Assembly: GCA_944392465.1 (NCBI GenBank)
Contig: CALXWR010000008.1
Location: 1 to 38,986, forward strand
Direction of reading: 5' to 3'
DNA length: 38,986 bases
Source: an uncultured Clostridia bacterium
GTDB lineage: Bacteria > Bacillota > Clostridia > TANB77 > CAG-508
Shown here: one piece after another, positions 7,213 to 15,474 of the stretch
How the letters are laid out: each line of letters opens with the position of its first letter
Position numbering within the stretch: position 1 is the first letter of the stretch
Notes under the pieces: model-generated
Database searches by the model: none
Told to the model about the DNA's origin: nothing
Seen by the model: only the letters and a program-made list of their open reading frames with translations
Made by a program: the position numbers and the translations under genes

Positions 7213-8640
7213 TTATTGAAATAATGCCATTATATCTTCTTTTGACAATTTATTAATAAATGTTGTCTCTGTAGAAAGCATTGTTTTTGCTAAATTTGCT
7301 TTTCTCTCTTGCAAATCATATATTTTTTCTTCAATAGAATCTTTTGTTATAAGTTTATAAACTTGCACATTCTTTTTCTGACCTATTCTATATGTTCTAT
7401 CTGTAGCTTGATTTTCTGCAGACAAGTTCCACCATGGATCATAATGTATAACCATATCTGCACCAATTAAATTTAGTCCAGTTCCACCAGCTTTTAGTGA
7501 AATTAGAAAAACTTTTATTTCGTCATTGCTATTAAATTCATCTACTAATTTAATTCTATCTCCTACTTTTGTTTGTCCTGTTAATTTAAAATATTTAATA
7601 TTTTCCTTTTTTAATTCTTTCTCTATTATCTCAAGCATACTAGAATATCCAGAAAATAATAATATTTTATGTCCAGAAAGAATTGCATCTTTTAAAAGTT
7701 CTATACATTGATTAAGTTTACTACTTTCTCCTTTATAGTTAGATATAAATAGTGAAGGATGACAACATATTTGTCTTAATCTCATCAATAAAGCTAAAAT
7801 CTTTATTTGACTCTTTTCAAATCCATTATCTGCAATTTCTTGTTTTACTTCTTTTCTTGCATCAGACATATATGACAAATATAATTTTAATTGTTCTTCT
7901 TGCATCTCATTATTTAAAATAGTTATTGATTTATCTGGAAGCTCTGTTAAAACTTCTTTTTTGGTTCTACGTAAAATAAACGGTTCTATTAATGTTTTTA
8001 ACTTTTTCATTGCTGTGCTATCATTATCTCTCACTATTGGCATTTCATAAAGTTCTTTAAATCTTTTATACCTAAATAAGTATCCAGGCATTATAAAATC
8101 AAAAATAGACCATAATTCAGATAATGAATTTTCTATAGGAGTTCCTGTTAATGCATATCTGGTTTCAGCTTCTATCACTTTGATTGCTCTGGCATTTTGT
8201 GTATTATTGTTTTTAATATATTGAGCTTCATCAGCAATTATATATTTAAAATTATATTTTTTTTCTTTATATATATCTATATCTCGCTTTAATAAATCAT
8301 AAGATGTTATTATTAAATTATATTTATTAATTTTTTCAATTTGTTTTATTCTTTCTTCTGCATTTCCATGAATAACTAAAGTTTTTATTTTAGGTGCGAA
8401 TTTATCAATTTCACTTTTCCAATTAAGAGATAAAGAACTTGGACATACTACTATACTTGGCTTTGCATCTTTGTTATCTTCTGTATATGATAATATAACT
8501 GCAAGTAATTGAATGGTTTTTCCAAGGCCCATATCATCTGCTAAAATTCCACCAAATCCGTATTTGTCTAAAATTTTTAACCATTTAAAACCAGTTTTTT
8601 GATAACTTCTTAGTTCAGATTTTAATCCGTTTTGGAAGTT
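7213..8640 (-). CDS. SNF2-family helicase, C-terminal ATPase part (downstream of a +1 frameshift)
   Basis: The motor half of a bacterial SNF2/RapA-like DNA-dependent ATPase. The frame is open from 8640 and has no convincing start of its own before ATG 8532, which falls inside the Walker A motif (ILADDMGLGKT), so a protein begun there would be broken. Visible motifs: Walker A, DEAQ box (ADEAQYIKN), TSYDLL, TGTPIENS, and in the second RecA lobe GGTGLNL and DRTYRIGQ. Reading 8630-8626 with a +1 shift (AAA, skip C, GGA) joins it to the upstream fragment as ELPK-GLKSELRSYQKTGFKWL, the normal sequence at this junction, giving a 983-aa protein. The last frame overlaps nothing; trmFO follows within about 20 bp. 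Confidence 0.9.
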   Translation of the reverse strand, partial: NFQNGLKSELRSYQKTGFKWLKILDKYGFGGILADDMGLGKTIQLLAVILSYTEDNKDAKPSIVVCPSSLSLNWKSEIDKFAPKIKTLVIHGNAEERIKQIEKINKYNLIITSYDLLKRDIDIYKEKKYNFKYIIADEAQYIKNNNTQNARAIKVIEAETRYALTGTPIENSLSELWSIFDFIMPGYLFRYKRFKELYEMPIVRDNDSTAMKKLKTLIEPFILRRTKKEVLTELPDKSITILNNEMQEEQLKLYLSYMSDARKEVKQEIADNGFEKSQIKILALLMRLRQICCHPSLFISNYKGESSKLNQCIELLKDAILSGHKILLFSGYSSMLEIIEKELKKENIKYFKLTGQTKVGDRIKLVDEFNSNDEIKVFLISLKAGGTGLNLIGADMVIHYDPWWNLSAENQATDRTYRIGQKKNVQVYKLITKDSIEEKIYDLQERKANLAKTMLSTETTFINKLSKEDIMALFQ

Positions 8641-10165
8641 CTATATCATCATCAAATTCTTTTTTAGATACTTGATTTACTATTTTTTTATAATCTTCGT
8701 CCTTTGTAATATCTGCATCTATATTCTGCAATATCTTATCCAAATACATACTTCTTGATATTGGTAATTTAAATTCTCCATTTTTTATTTCTTCATAACT
8801 TATATCTTCGCTTTCTATTAAACCTGAAATAAAATCCATTGTTTCATTTTCTTCAAGATTTAAGAAACTCCCGTCTTTTAGTCTGTGAAATTTTTTTCTT
8901 AATGTATATTTTTTCATTATGTTTTGAACTTCTTCTATATCAAATTCAATATTAGACAAATTTACTTCTAACAAATTATTCTCAATTTTTACTCCAATTG
9001 AACCTATTTTAGGTCTACGAATTTCTTTATTATTAAAATTATCTGTAGCTAAAATTTCAAATGTTTTCATATATTCTTCAATATCTTTTGTTAAGAAGTT
9101 ATATATTTTTTCATCATCTGCAAGCACAAGTCTTGCCTTTTCAGTATCTAGCATAAAACCAGTATCTACCAATACATCTAAATATTCATTTTCTTTTGCA
9201 AAATCTCTTGCTATTTTTACTTCTACCTTTTTTAATGGATTAAATTCAGTATCACCATATACAAATCTAAGATCAGCAGTAATGTAATTATTTTCATCAT
9301 AATCCAAATAAATTTTAACATATAAATCATCTGGTATATATTTATCTATTATTGCAGTATCTAATTTGTCTAATGAAATTTCTTTTTTTAATTTTGGATA
9401 TATTAGAGAACAAAAATTAGGAAATTCTTCGCTTTTAAACCTTATGCTTGGTGTATAATTTTCTCTATATATATTTAATAATTTTAATGTTTTATTTTCG
9501 AATTCTTTATCACATCTGTATAAAGCTGTATTAGTTAATAAATATAAGTACTCTTTTCCATTTAATATTTCATATGAAAACACATCTATATTAGGAGTAA
9601 TTACATAGTCTCCATTTTTCTCCTGTTCTATAGTAAATATAATATTTGGATTATTATCTGCAAATAAAACTTCATAATCTTCTGTATTAATTTTAAAAGA
9701 AATCTTTTGGTTTTTTAAAACATCAAAAATTTCATCTAATCCTGTATTAGATATTGTTATATGCTCATTACTCATAGTTCTCATATACTTACTATAGCTT
9801 CCAACTGTCTCATTAGCATATTTAATTATTTCTGCATATTTTAAAACAAAATCTAATAGAGGTCTACATTCTTCTTTAAAAGCATCTTTTGTATGCACAA
9901 ATTCTAATTTGTTTCCATATTTATAATCATCGTGGTTTAACATTCTTTCAAAAAATTCTGGTAAATTTTTTATTTTATATAGTTGTGTATCTCCTATCTT
10001 AAAATCTGCTCTTAATGTTTTATTAAAAGTATCATATATTAATTTAGGTTCTACTGTTAAATTATTTACTTTGCTTTGAACTTTCTTTTCTTTTTCATTG
10101 CTATTATGATAAAATGTGTGTACAATTTGCTTAAGTATTCTATATTGTTCTTCATTTTTGTTCAT
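8615..10165 (-). CDS. SNF2-family helicase, N-terminal associated domain (upstream of a +1 frameshift)
   Basis: 516 aa in the zero frame, ending ELPKRIKI-stop. It resembles the bacterial SNF2 helicase-associated domain that precedes the ATPase in clostridial SNF2 proteins. The SWIM zinc finger often found at the N terminus of this family is absent, and a promoter at 10203-10231 just upstream indicates that the gene really begins here (ATG 10165, AAGGAG upstream). The zero frame stops four codons after an in-frame CGG (8629-8627); +1 reading at that codon restores the helicase. So this is either a frameshifted pseudogene, a sequence error, or a protein made in two forms. Confidence 0.85.
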   Translation of the reverse strand: MNKNEEQYRILKQIVHTFYHNSNEKEKKVQSKVNNLTVEPKLIYDTFNKTLRADFKIGDTQLYKIKNLPEFFERMLNHDDYKYGNKLEFVHTKDAFKEECRPLLDFVLKYAEIIKYANETVGSYSKYMRTMSNEHITISNTGLDEIFDVLKNQKISFKINTEDYEVLFADNNPNIIFTIEQEKNGDYVITPNIDVFSYEILNGKEYLYLLTNTALYRCDKEFENKTLKLLNIYRENYTPSIRFKSEEFPNFCSLIYPKLKKEISLDKLDTAIIDKYIPDDLYVKIYLDYDENNYITADLRFVYGDTEFNPLKKVEVKIARDFAKENEYLDVLVDTGFMLDTEKARLVLADDEKIYNFLTKDIEEYMKTFEILATDNFNNKEIRRPKIGSIGVKIENNLLEVNLSNIEFDIEEVQNIMKKYTLRKKFHRLKDGSFLNLEENETMDFISGLIESEDISYEEIKNGEFKLPISRSMYLDKILQNIDADITKDEDYKKIVNQVSKKEFDDDIELPKRIKI

Positions 10166-10202
10166 ATCGTAAATAACTCCTTCTCATTTTTACTAGTAAA
10201 AA

Positions 10203-10231
10203 ATTATATCACAAAAAGACCTATTTTACAA
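10203..10231 (-). promoter_or_regulatory. SigA-type promoter of the SNF2 gene, nested in the topA terminator
   Basis: Minus strand: -35 TTGTAA (10226-10231), 17-bp spacer, -10 TATAAT (10203-10208). The -35 hexamer occupies the loop of the topA terminator hairpin, so the two signals share DNA. Confidence 0.7.
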
Positions 10232-10241
10232 TAGGTCTTTT
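10208..10241 (-). terminator. Intrinsic terminator of topA
   Basis: Perfect 12-bp stem (10214-10225 with 10230-10241), AAAAGACCTATT/AATAGGTCTTTT with a 4-nt loop, followed on the minus strand by a short T tract. A clean terminator 60 bp after the topA stop. Confidence 0.85.
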
Positions 10242-10301
10242 CTTGATTTTATCTAATAGAAAATCTCTTTATTATTTCTATTAGTAAATAGGTTGTATTT
10301 A

Positions 10302-12278
10302 TTATTTTTTTGGTTTATTCCATGAAATAAAATCGCAAGATTTTGGATTATTTTCACAAATATAATATTTTTTATTTTTCTTTGATTTTCTTATTTGAAT
10401 TTTTCCGCCACATTTTGGACAAGGCGTATCTATTGTTTCAACATATGGTTTAGCATTTTTACATTCTGGATATCCTGGACATGCCAAAAATTTTCCATAT
10501 CTTCCATATTTTATTACCATCATTCTACCACATTTATCACATGGAACATCTGAAACTTCATCTTTTAATTCTACATGCTCTAAGTCTTTTTCTACTTTTT
10601 CCACTTCACTTTCAAAAGGTCCATAAAATGTTCTTATTACATCTTTCCAATTTTCTTTTCCTTCTGCTATTTCATCAAATTCATCTTCTATTTTTGCTGT
10701 AAATTCTACATTGATAATGTCTGGAAAGTTTTCTATAAGTAATTTATTTACTACTTTTCCAAGTTCAGTTGGAATTAATTGTTTCTGCTCTTTTTCTATA
10801 TATCTTCTTTCTATGATTGTAGTAATCGTAGGAGAATAAGTACTAGGTCTTCCTATTCCTTTTTCTTCTAAAGCTTTTACCAAACTTGCTTCTGTATATC
10901 TTGGAGGTGGCTCGGTAAAGCTTTGTTTGGTTGTTATTTCTTTTTTTATTACCTCTTGATTTTCTTTTAATTCTGGTACAAAAGATTCTTCCTCTTCATC
11001 TTTTTTATTATCTAAAGTTTCTACATATAAAGTCATAAATCCTTTGAATTTTAATGATTGCCCTGTCGCTCTAAAATTATAATTGTTTACATCTATATTT
11101 GCAGAAATAGTATCAAATACTGCTGATTGCATCTGACTTGCTAAAAATCTATTATATATTAATTTATACAATTTGTATTGATCTTTTGTTAAACTATTTT
11201 TTACTTCTTCTGGATTTAAATCAATATATGTTGGACGTATAGCCTCGTGTGCATCTTGAGAATTTTGTTTTGTTTTATAATATCTATTTTCGTAATATTC
11301 TTCTCCATATCTACTTACAATTTCCTTTTTGGCTGCCATTCTAGCTTCTTCAGAAATTCTTGTAGAATCTGTTCTCATATATGTTATTAAACCAACTGTT
11401 CCTCTACCATCAACTTTTACCCCTTCATATAATCCTTGAGCAATAGACATAGTTCTTTTTAAAGTAAAACCTAACTTTCTTGAAGCCTCTTGTTGCATTG
11501 TACTGGTTGTAAATGGAGGAGCCGGGGTTCTTTTCTTTTCTCCTTTTTTTACTTCAGTTACAATGTATTTTCCTTTTTCTATGTTTTTTAAAATTTCTTT
11601 TACTTCTTCTTCAGAATGAATTTCTATTTTCTTCTTGTCTTTTCCATATAATCTAGCTACAAAAGTTTTATTTGAAACTTCATCTAAGAGTTTAGCAAAT
11701 ATATTCCAATATTCTTCTGGAATAAATTTCTCTATTTCTTCTTCTCGATCAACTATCAATTTTACAGCAACAGATTGGACTCTACCTGCTGATAAACCTC
11801 TTCTTACCTTTTTCCATAGTACTGGACTTATTTTGTATCCCACTATTCTATCTAATACACGTCTCGCCTGTTGAGCATTAGTTAAATTCATATCTATTTT
11901 TCTTGGTCTTTTTATAGAATTTTGAACTGTTTCTTTTGTAATTTCATTAAAAGTTACTCTGCAAACACTATCTTCTGGTATTTCTAAAATATGTGCCAAA
12001 TGCCAAGCTATTGCTTCACCTTCACGGTCGGGGTCAGTTGCAAGATATATTTTTTTTGCTTTTTTTGCATCTGCTTTTAATGCTTTTATTAAATTACCTT
12101 TTCCTCTTATATTTATATATTGTGGTTCAAAGTCATGTTCTATATCAATTCCCATTTTTGATTTTGGCAAATCTCTAATATGACCCATTGATGCTACAAC
12201 TTTTGTACTTCCTCCAAGGAATTTTTTTATTGTATTAGCTTTAGCAGGTGATTCCACTATTATTAATTTATCTGCCAT
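10302..12278 (-). CDS. topA: DNA topoisomerase I (type IA)
   Basis: Relaxes negative supercoils through a transient 5'-phosphotyrosine bond. 658 aa. The TOPRIM domain is at the N terminus (KLIIVESPAKANTIKKFLG; acidic DPDREGEA near residues 82-89). The active-site Tyr is Y300 in GLITYMRTDSTR. Two C-terminal zinc-finger repeats have CDKC...CPGYPEC and CPKC...C...C patterns; they end in KPKK. Start ATG 12278 is fixed by an in-frame stop just upstream and by the family N terminus. No Shine-Dalgarno is at normal distance: GAGGT lies about 36 nt upstream, beyond a hairpin. It has its own promoter (12423-12451) and terminator, so it appears to be monocistronic. Confidence 0.97.
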   Translation of the reverse strand: MADKLIIVESPAKANTIKKFLGGSTKVVASMGHIRDLPKSKMGIDIEHDFEPQYINIRGKGNLIKALKADAKKAKKIYLATDPDREGEAIAWHLAHILEIPEDSVCRVTFNEITKETVQNSIKRPRKIDMNLTNAQQARRVLDRIVGYKISPVLWKKVRRGLSAGRVQSVAVKLIVDREEEIEKFIPEEYWNIFAKLLDEVSNKTFVARLYGKDKKKIEIHSEEEVKEILKNIEKGKYIVTEVKKGEKKRTPAPPFTTSTMQQEASRKLGFTLKRTMSIAQGLYEGVKVDGRGTVGLITYMRTDSTRISEEARMAAKKEIVSRYGEEYYENRYYKTKQNSQDAHEAIRPTYIDLNPEEVKNSLTKDQYKLYKLIYNRFLASQMQSAVFDTISANIDVNNYNFRATGQSLKFKGFMTLYVETLDNKKDEEEESFVPELKENQEVIKKEITTKQSFTEPPPRYTEASLVKALEEKGIGRPSTYSPTITTIIERRYIEKEQKQLIPTELGKVVNKLLIENFPDIINVEFTAKIEDEFDEIAEGKENWKDVIRTFYGPFESEVEKVEKDLEHVELKDEVSDVPCDKCGRMMVIKYGRYGKFLACPGYPECKNAKPYVETIDTPCPKCGGKIQIRKSKKNKKYYICENNPKSCDFISWNKPKK

Positions 12279-12285
12279 TATTTAT

Positions 12286-12356
12286 TTTAATGATAATACA
12301 TTAAATATACTTTTACCTCTTACAAGATTTTAATATATTAAAAAATTATTATCATT
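12286..12356 (-). promoter_or_regulatory. topA leader with alternative pairings around the ribosome binding site
   Basis: A local hairpin (TTTAATG/CATTAAA at 12299-12305 and 12286-12292) lies between the GAGGT Shine-Dalgarno (12315-12319) and the ATG. A competing long-range pairing joins 12347-12356 to 12289-12298 (10 bp, perfect) and would enclose the Shine-Dalgarno. The two share bases, so they exclude each other. A 5-codon frame (12338-12355) follows an AAAGGAG. AT-rich sequence makes chance pairing a real alternative. Confidence 0.35.
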
Positions 12357-12422
12357 TACTCCTTTCTATATTTCATAATTATTTAATACGATTTTTTTGC
12401 CCATCTTAGAAGTCTATATAGT

Positions 12423-12451
12423 ATAATACCGTAATTTTTATATTTTGGCAA
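12423..12451 (-). promoter_or_regulatory. Probable promoter of topA
   Basis: Minus strand: -35 TTGCCA (12446-12451), 17-bp spacer, -10 TATTAT (12423-12428). It gives a leader of about 140 nt before the topA start. Confidence 0.6.
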
Positions 12452-12475
12452 GTATTTAAATTATTTATTTAATCA

Positions 12476-12503
12476 TTGACTTTTAAAGAAAATCCATTAT
12501 ACT
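12476..12503 (+). promoter_or_regulatory. Possible plus-strand promoter facing the 104-aa gene
   Basis: -35 TTGACT (12476-12481), 16-bp spacer, -10 TATACT (12498-12503). Downstream is AAGG and a 7-codon frame (12535-12558), then the terminator hairpin of the converging gene. No longer plus-strand gene follows. It may give a small or antisense RNA, or be a chance match. Confidence 0.35.
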
Positions 12504-12556
12504 CAAAATTAATATTAATTTATAAGGTAATAATATGCAACATAAACATCCTTTTT

Positions 12557-12592
12557 AGATAAAAATCAGTTTTGGATTAGTCCAAAACTGAT
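12557..12592 (-). terminator. Intrinsic terminator of the 104-aa gene
   Basis: Perfect 12-bp stem (12565-12576 with 12581-12592) with a 4-nt loop, followed on the minus strand by TTTTTATC. The gene's stop codon (12579-12577) starts in the loop region, so translation ends inside the terminator. Confidence 0.85.
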
Positions 12593-12891
12593 ATGTCTGA
12601 AATCACATCATCTACAGATATAGGTGTAACTTTATTTATCATTAAAATTTCTAATAATCTACTTATAGTGTTTTCTTCACTTGATATATTATTAACAATC
12701 TTAGTTTCTATATTAAATTCATCTTGGTTTACATCTCTCTTCAATACTTCAATTCCAAACTTTTTATCATCTTTTTTGGTTACATTATTTGTTTTATAAT
12801 ATTCTAATTCTATTTTTTCATCATCGCTTATATCTTCTGAGTCAGAACTATCTATTGTTGCTTTTCCAAAAAAACTCTTTGAGTATTCCAT
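12577..12891 (-). CDS. Conserved hypothetical protein, 104 aa (DUF6514-like)
   Basis: Function unknown. The real start is most likely ATG 12891 (MEYSKSFFGKATIDSSDSED), because AGGAGG lies nine bases upstream; an extension to 12978 would cover the leader and a possible regulatory box. The sequence is acidic and soluble, with a central KKFGIEVLKRDV segment and a C-terminal NKVTPISVDDVISDISVLD. That pattern (a strand, a helix, then N-K/R-V-T-P) resembles short clostridial proteins of the DUF6514 type from memory; I could not check this. It stands alone between topA and murG, with its own terminator. A TGTCGAA sequence upstream suggests Spo0A control (inference). Confidence 0.75.
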   Translation of the reverse strand: MEYSKSFFGKATIDSSDSEDISDDEKIELEYYKTNNVTKKDDKKFGIEVLKRDVNQDEFNIETKIVNNISSEENTISRLLEILMINKVTPISVDDVISDISVLD

Positions 12892-12970
12892 TAAAACTTC
12901 CTCCTTTCTTCGCGTACTTTTTAATATATACCAAAGAGTAAGAAATAGCAAGCAAATTCGTATGCACCGT

Positions 12971-12986
12971 TTCGACAAAAAACGAC
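12971..12986 (-). promoter_or_regulatory. Possible Spo0A box upstream of the 104-aa gene
   Basis: Minus strand TGTCGAA (12977-12971) is an exact match to the 0A-box consensus. A second partial match, TGTCGTT, lies at 12986-12980. They are about 80-95 bp upstream of the start codon, above a candidate -10 TATATA. Confidence 0.4.
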
Positions 12987-13027
12987 ATTTGTATTTTTAT
13001 GTAATAGAATTCTTCTCATTTATTATT

Positions 13028-13065
13028 AAAAAAATCGAGGTCAACTTCGTAAAAAGCTACCTCAA
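13028..13065 (-). terminator. Intrinsic terminator of the division and cell-wall operon, after murG
   Basis: Minus strand hairpin with TTGAGGT (13065-13059) pairing ACCTCGA (13041-13035) and a weaker inner stem, followed by seven Ts. It closes the mraZ-to-murG unit. Confidence 0.75.
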
Positions 13066-13090
13066 TATTAAATGTTAAGTTTAATTTATC

Positions 13091-14206
13091 TTATTTTAAT
13101 AATCCTTGTATCTCATCATATATTTTTTCTTCTACATCTGGTATATATTTTTTCAAAGCCATTTCTGACATATTTTTTAATTCTTCCTTATTTTGTACTA
13201 TTCTTAATATAGTTCTACTTAATATTTCTGAATTTAAATCTTTATCTAAAATAATCTTTGCTGCTCCTGCACTTTCAAGAACTTTTGCATTATACTCTTG
13301 ATGGTTTTCAGTTGCATATGGATATGGAATAAATATTGCAGGCTTTCCAGTACAAGCAATTTCTGTTATAGTCATTGCACCACTTCTACAAATTACTAAA
13401 TCACTTGCATTCATTACTTCTTCCATATTATATATGTATGGAACAATTTTTACATTTTCTATATTATTTATATCCATATTAAGTTCTTCTAATTTTTCTT
13501 GTATTTTTTTGTATTGCTCTGGTCCTGCTGCCCATATTATTTGATAATCCTTATTCTTTTTATTAACTATTATTTCTATTAAGCTTCTATTTATACTTCT
13601 TGCTCCTTGACTTCCACCAAAAGCAAGAACTGTAAACATTTCTTTATTTAGACCTAAATCTGTTTTAATTTTTCTTTTTTCATTTTCTGTTAATTCAATC
13701 CTTTTTATTTTAATCGGATTTCCTGTAACAATTACATTATTAGCATCTTTTAATCTATCCTTTGCCTCTTTAAAGCCAACTAAAATTTTATCAGCTTTCT
13801 TTTTAAATAGTTTTACTGCAATTCCTGGGAATGCATTACTTTCATGTAAAACTACTGGAATATTTAATTTTTTTGCTGCAATAACTACTGGTACACAAAT
13901 ATACCCCCCGGTTCCTATTACCACATCCGGCTTTTCTTCTTCCAATATTTTTTTTGCAACATTAATTGATTTATATGTAGCATATAAATTTTTAAAGTTT
14001 TGTATTGTCAGTTTTCTTTGAATTCCATATGCATCTATTCTTTTCAATTCATATCCTGCTCTTGGTACTAAGTCATTTTCTAGTCCTCTATCAGTTCCAA
14101 TAAATACTACTTTAGAATCAGGTTCTTTTTCCATTATTTTATTTGCAATAGCTATACCAGGATTTATATGTCCGCCTGTTCCAGCTGCCGCAATTATAAC
14201 TCTCAT
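13091..14206 (-). CDS. murG: UDP-N-acetylglucosamine-N-acetylmuramyl-(pentapeptide) pyrophosphoryl-undecaprenol GlcNAc transferase
   Basis: MurG adds GlcNAc to lipid I to form lipid II at the inner face of the membrane. 371 aa, a GT28 glycosyltransferase with two Rossmann-like domains. The N-terminal glycine loop is AAAGTGGHINPGIAIA; GGSQGARSIN and the C-terminal donor-site segment (CRSGAMTITEIACTGKPAIF, then PYATENHQEYNA) are the family signatures. ATG 14206 with AAGGAG upstream; the Shine-Dalgarno overlaps the end of ftsW, 15 bp away. It is the last gene of the cluster, directly before a terminator. Confidence 0.97.
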   Translation of the reverse strand: MRVIIAAAGTGGHINPGIAIANKIMEKEPDSKVVFIGTDRGLENDLVPRAGYELKRIDAYGIQRKLTIQNFKNLYATYKSINVAKKILEEEKPDVVIGTGGYICVPVVIAAKKLNIPVVLHESNAFPGIAVKLFKKKADKILVGFKEAKDRLKDANNVIVTGNPIKIKRIELTENEKRKIKTDLGLNKEMFTVLAFGGSQGARSINRSLIEIIVNKKNKDYQIIWAAGPEQYKKIQEKLEELNMDINNIENVKIVPYIYNMEEVMNASDLVICRSGAMTITEIACTGKPAIFIPYPYATENHQEYNAKVLESAGAAKIILDKDLNSEILSRTILRIVQNKEELKNMSEMALKKYIPDVEEKIYDEIQGLLK

Positions 14207-14221
14207 TTATTCTTCAACTCC

Positions 14222-15388
14222 TTATACTTTTGATCTTGACTTTGATATGTTAAGCAATATTCCACACATTCCCAGAAGTATAATCAAAGCTGTACCTCCA
14301 GCACTAAAGAATGGTAATGACATACCTGTATTTGGTATTGTATTTGTTACAACTCCTATATTAATTACAACTTGAATCATTACTAGTGCAGTAATTCCTG
14401 TTGCTAACAAACTTCCAAACATATCAGGAGCTTTCATTGCAATTAGTATTCCTCTCCAAATAAATAAAGCAAACAATATAATTACAACTATGCATCCTAT
14501 GAATCCTAATTCTTCTGCCAATATTGAGAAAATAAAGTCGTTTTGAGGTTCTGAAACATATAAGTATTTTTGTTTACTTTCTCCTAGGCCAACTCCAAAT
14601 AAACCCCCTGAACCAATTGCATACAGACTTTGAATAGTTTGCCAACCTGTTCCTGTTGGGTCCTGCCATGGATCCATATAATTTAATATTCTTCCTAACC
14701 TAAAGTTTGCATCTCCTGCTGACTGTCCTGCCGACGATAAATATGCCAACAATGCAGCAATACCTCCACCACCAACAGCACCTCCACAAACTATAAAATA
14801 AAATAATCTACATCCTGCCATTAACATCATAATAAATGTTATAGCACTCATTACTATACCAACACTTAAATGATTTTGTATAAACAAAGCTATTGCTACT
14901 GGTGGAATTAAAAATGCTAATGGTTTTAAAAATCCTTTTACAAAACTTCTTAATTCATTTTTATGATCAGTTAAATAACCTGCATAAAAAACAATCATAC
15001 CTATTTTAGTAAATTCTGATGGTTGAAATTGAGTAAATCCTAAATTAATCCATCTCCTTGCTCCTCCACCTTCAGTTCCTAATCCAGGTATTAAAACTAG
15101 TAACAATACTCCTATAGATCCCCAATAGATTAGCCAATAAAACTTTTTATATACTCTATAATCTATTTTAGATATAAACCACATACCAACTAAGCCTATT
15201 ACAGCAAATATTATTTGTTTTGTAACATATGTATAACTGTCTCCCGTTTCAGCTAAGGCAGATGGAGCACTTGCTGATAATATCATTACAATTCCAAATG
15301 ATAAAAGTATTAGTATGATTATGACAAGTATAAAATCCACTTGGTTTCTTTTAGTTTTATAGACACTTTTTTTTGCTCTATTCTGCAT
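14222..15388 (-). CDS. ftsW: SEDS-family lipid II polymerase FtsW/SpoVE
   Basis: A polytopic SEDS glycosyltransferase that polymerises septal peptidoglycan with a class B PBP. About ten membrane segments are visible, starting LVIIILILLSFGIVMILSAS. Conserved SEDS segments include GGGARRWINLGFTQFQPSEF, FIFSILAEELGFIG and SLPFFSAGGT. I prefer ATG 15388 (MQNRAKKSV) over TTG 15400, because AAAGGG directly abuts the TTG. It lies between mraY and murG as usual, though murD, often next to it, is missing. Sequence alone does not separate a vegetative FtsW from a sporulation SpoVE. Confidence 0.93.
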   Translation of the reverse strand: MQNRAKKSVYKTKRNQVDFILVIIILILLSFGIVMILSASAPSALAETGDSYTYVTKQIIFAVIGLVGMWFISKIDYRVYKKFYWLIYWGSIGVLLLVLIPGLGTEGGGARRWINLGFTQFQPSEFTKIGMIVFYAGYLTDHKNELRSFVKGFLKPLAFLIPPVAIALFIQNHLSVGIVMSAITFIMMLMAGCRLFYFIVCGGAVGGGGIAALLAYLSSAGQSAGDANFRLGRILNYMDPWQDPTGTGWQTIQSLYAIGSGGLFGVGLGESKQKYLYVSEPQNDFIFSILAEELGFIGCIVVIILFALFIWRGILIAMKAPDMFGSLLATGITALVMIQVVINIGVVTNTIPNTGMSLPFFSAGGTALIILLGMCGILLNISKSRSKV

Positions 15389-15474
15389 TTTGCTTATCAA
15401 CCCTTTCCAAAGTGCAAAATTTTATTCCTTAAAGTTCATTATAAAATTCTTTTGTTATTATTATTTATGTCATT

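Noticed and set aside
8532..8640. SNF2 C-terminal part as an independent gene starting at ATG 8532
   Set aside because: That ATG is the Met of the Walker A motif DDMGLGKT and lacks a ribosome binding site; the protein would miss essential helicase sequence.
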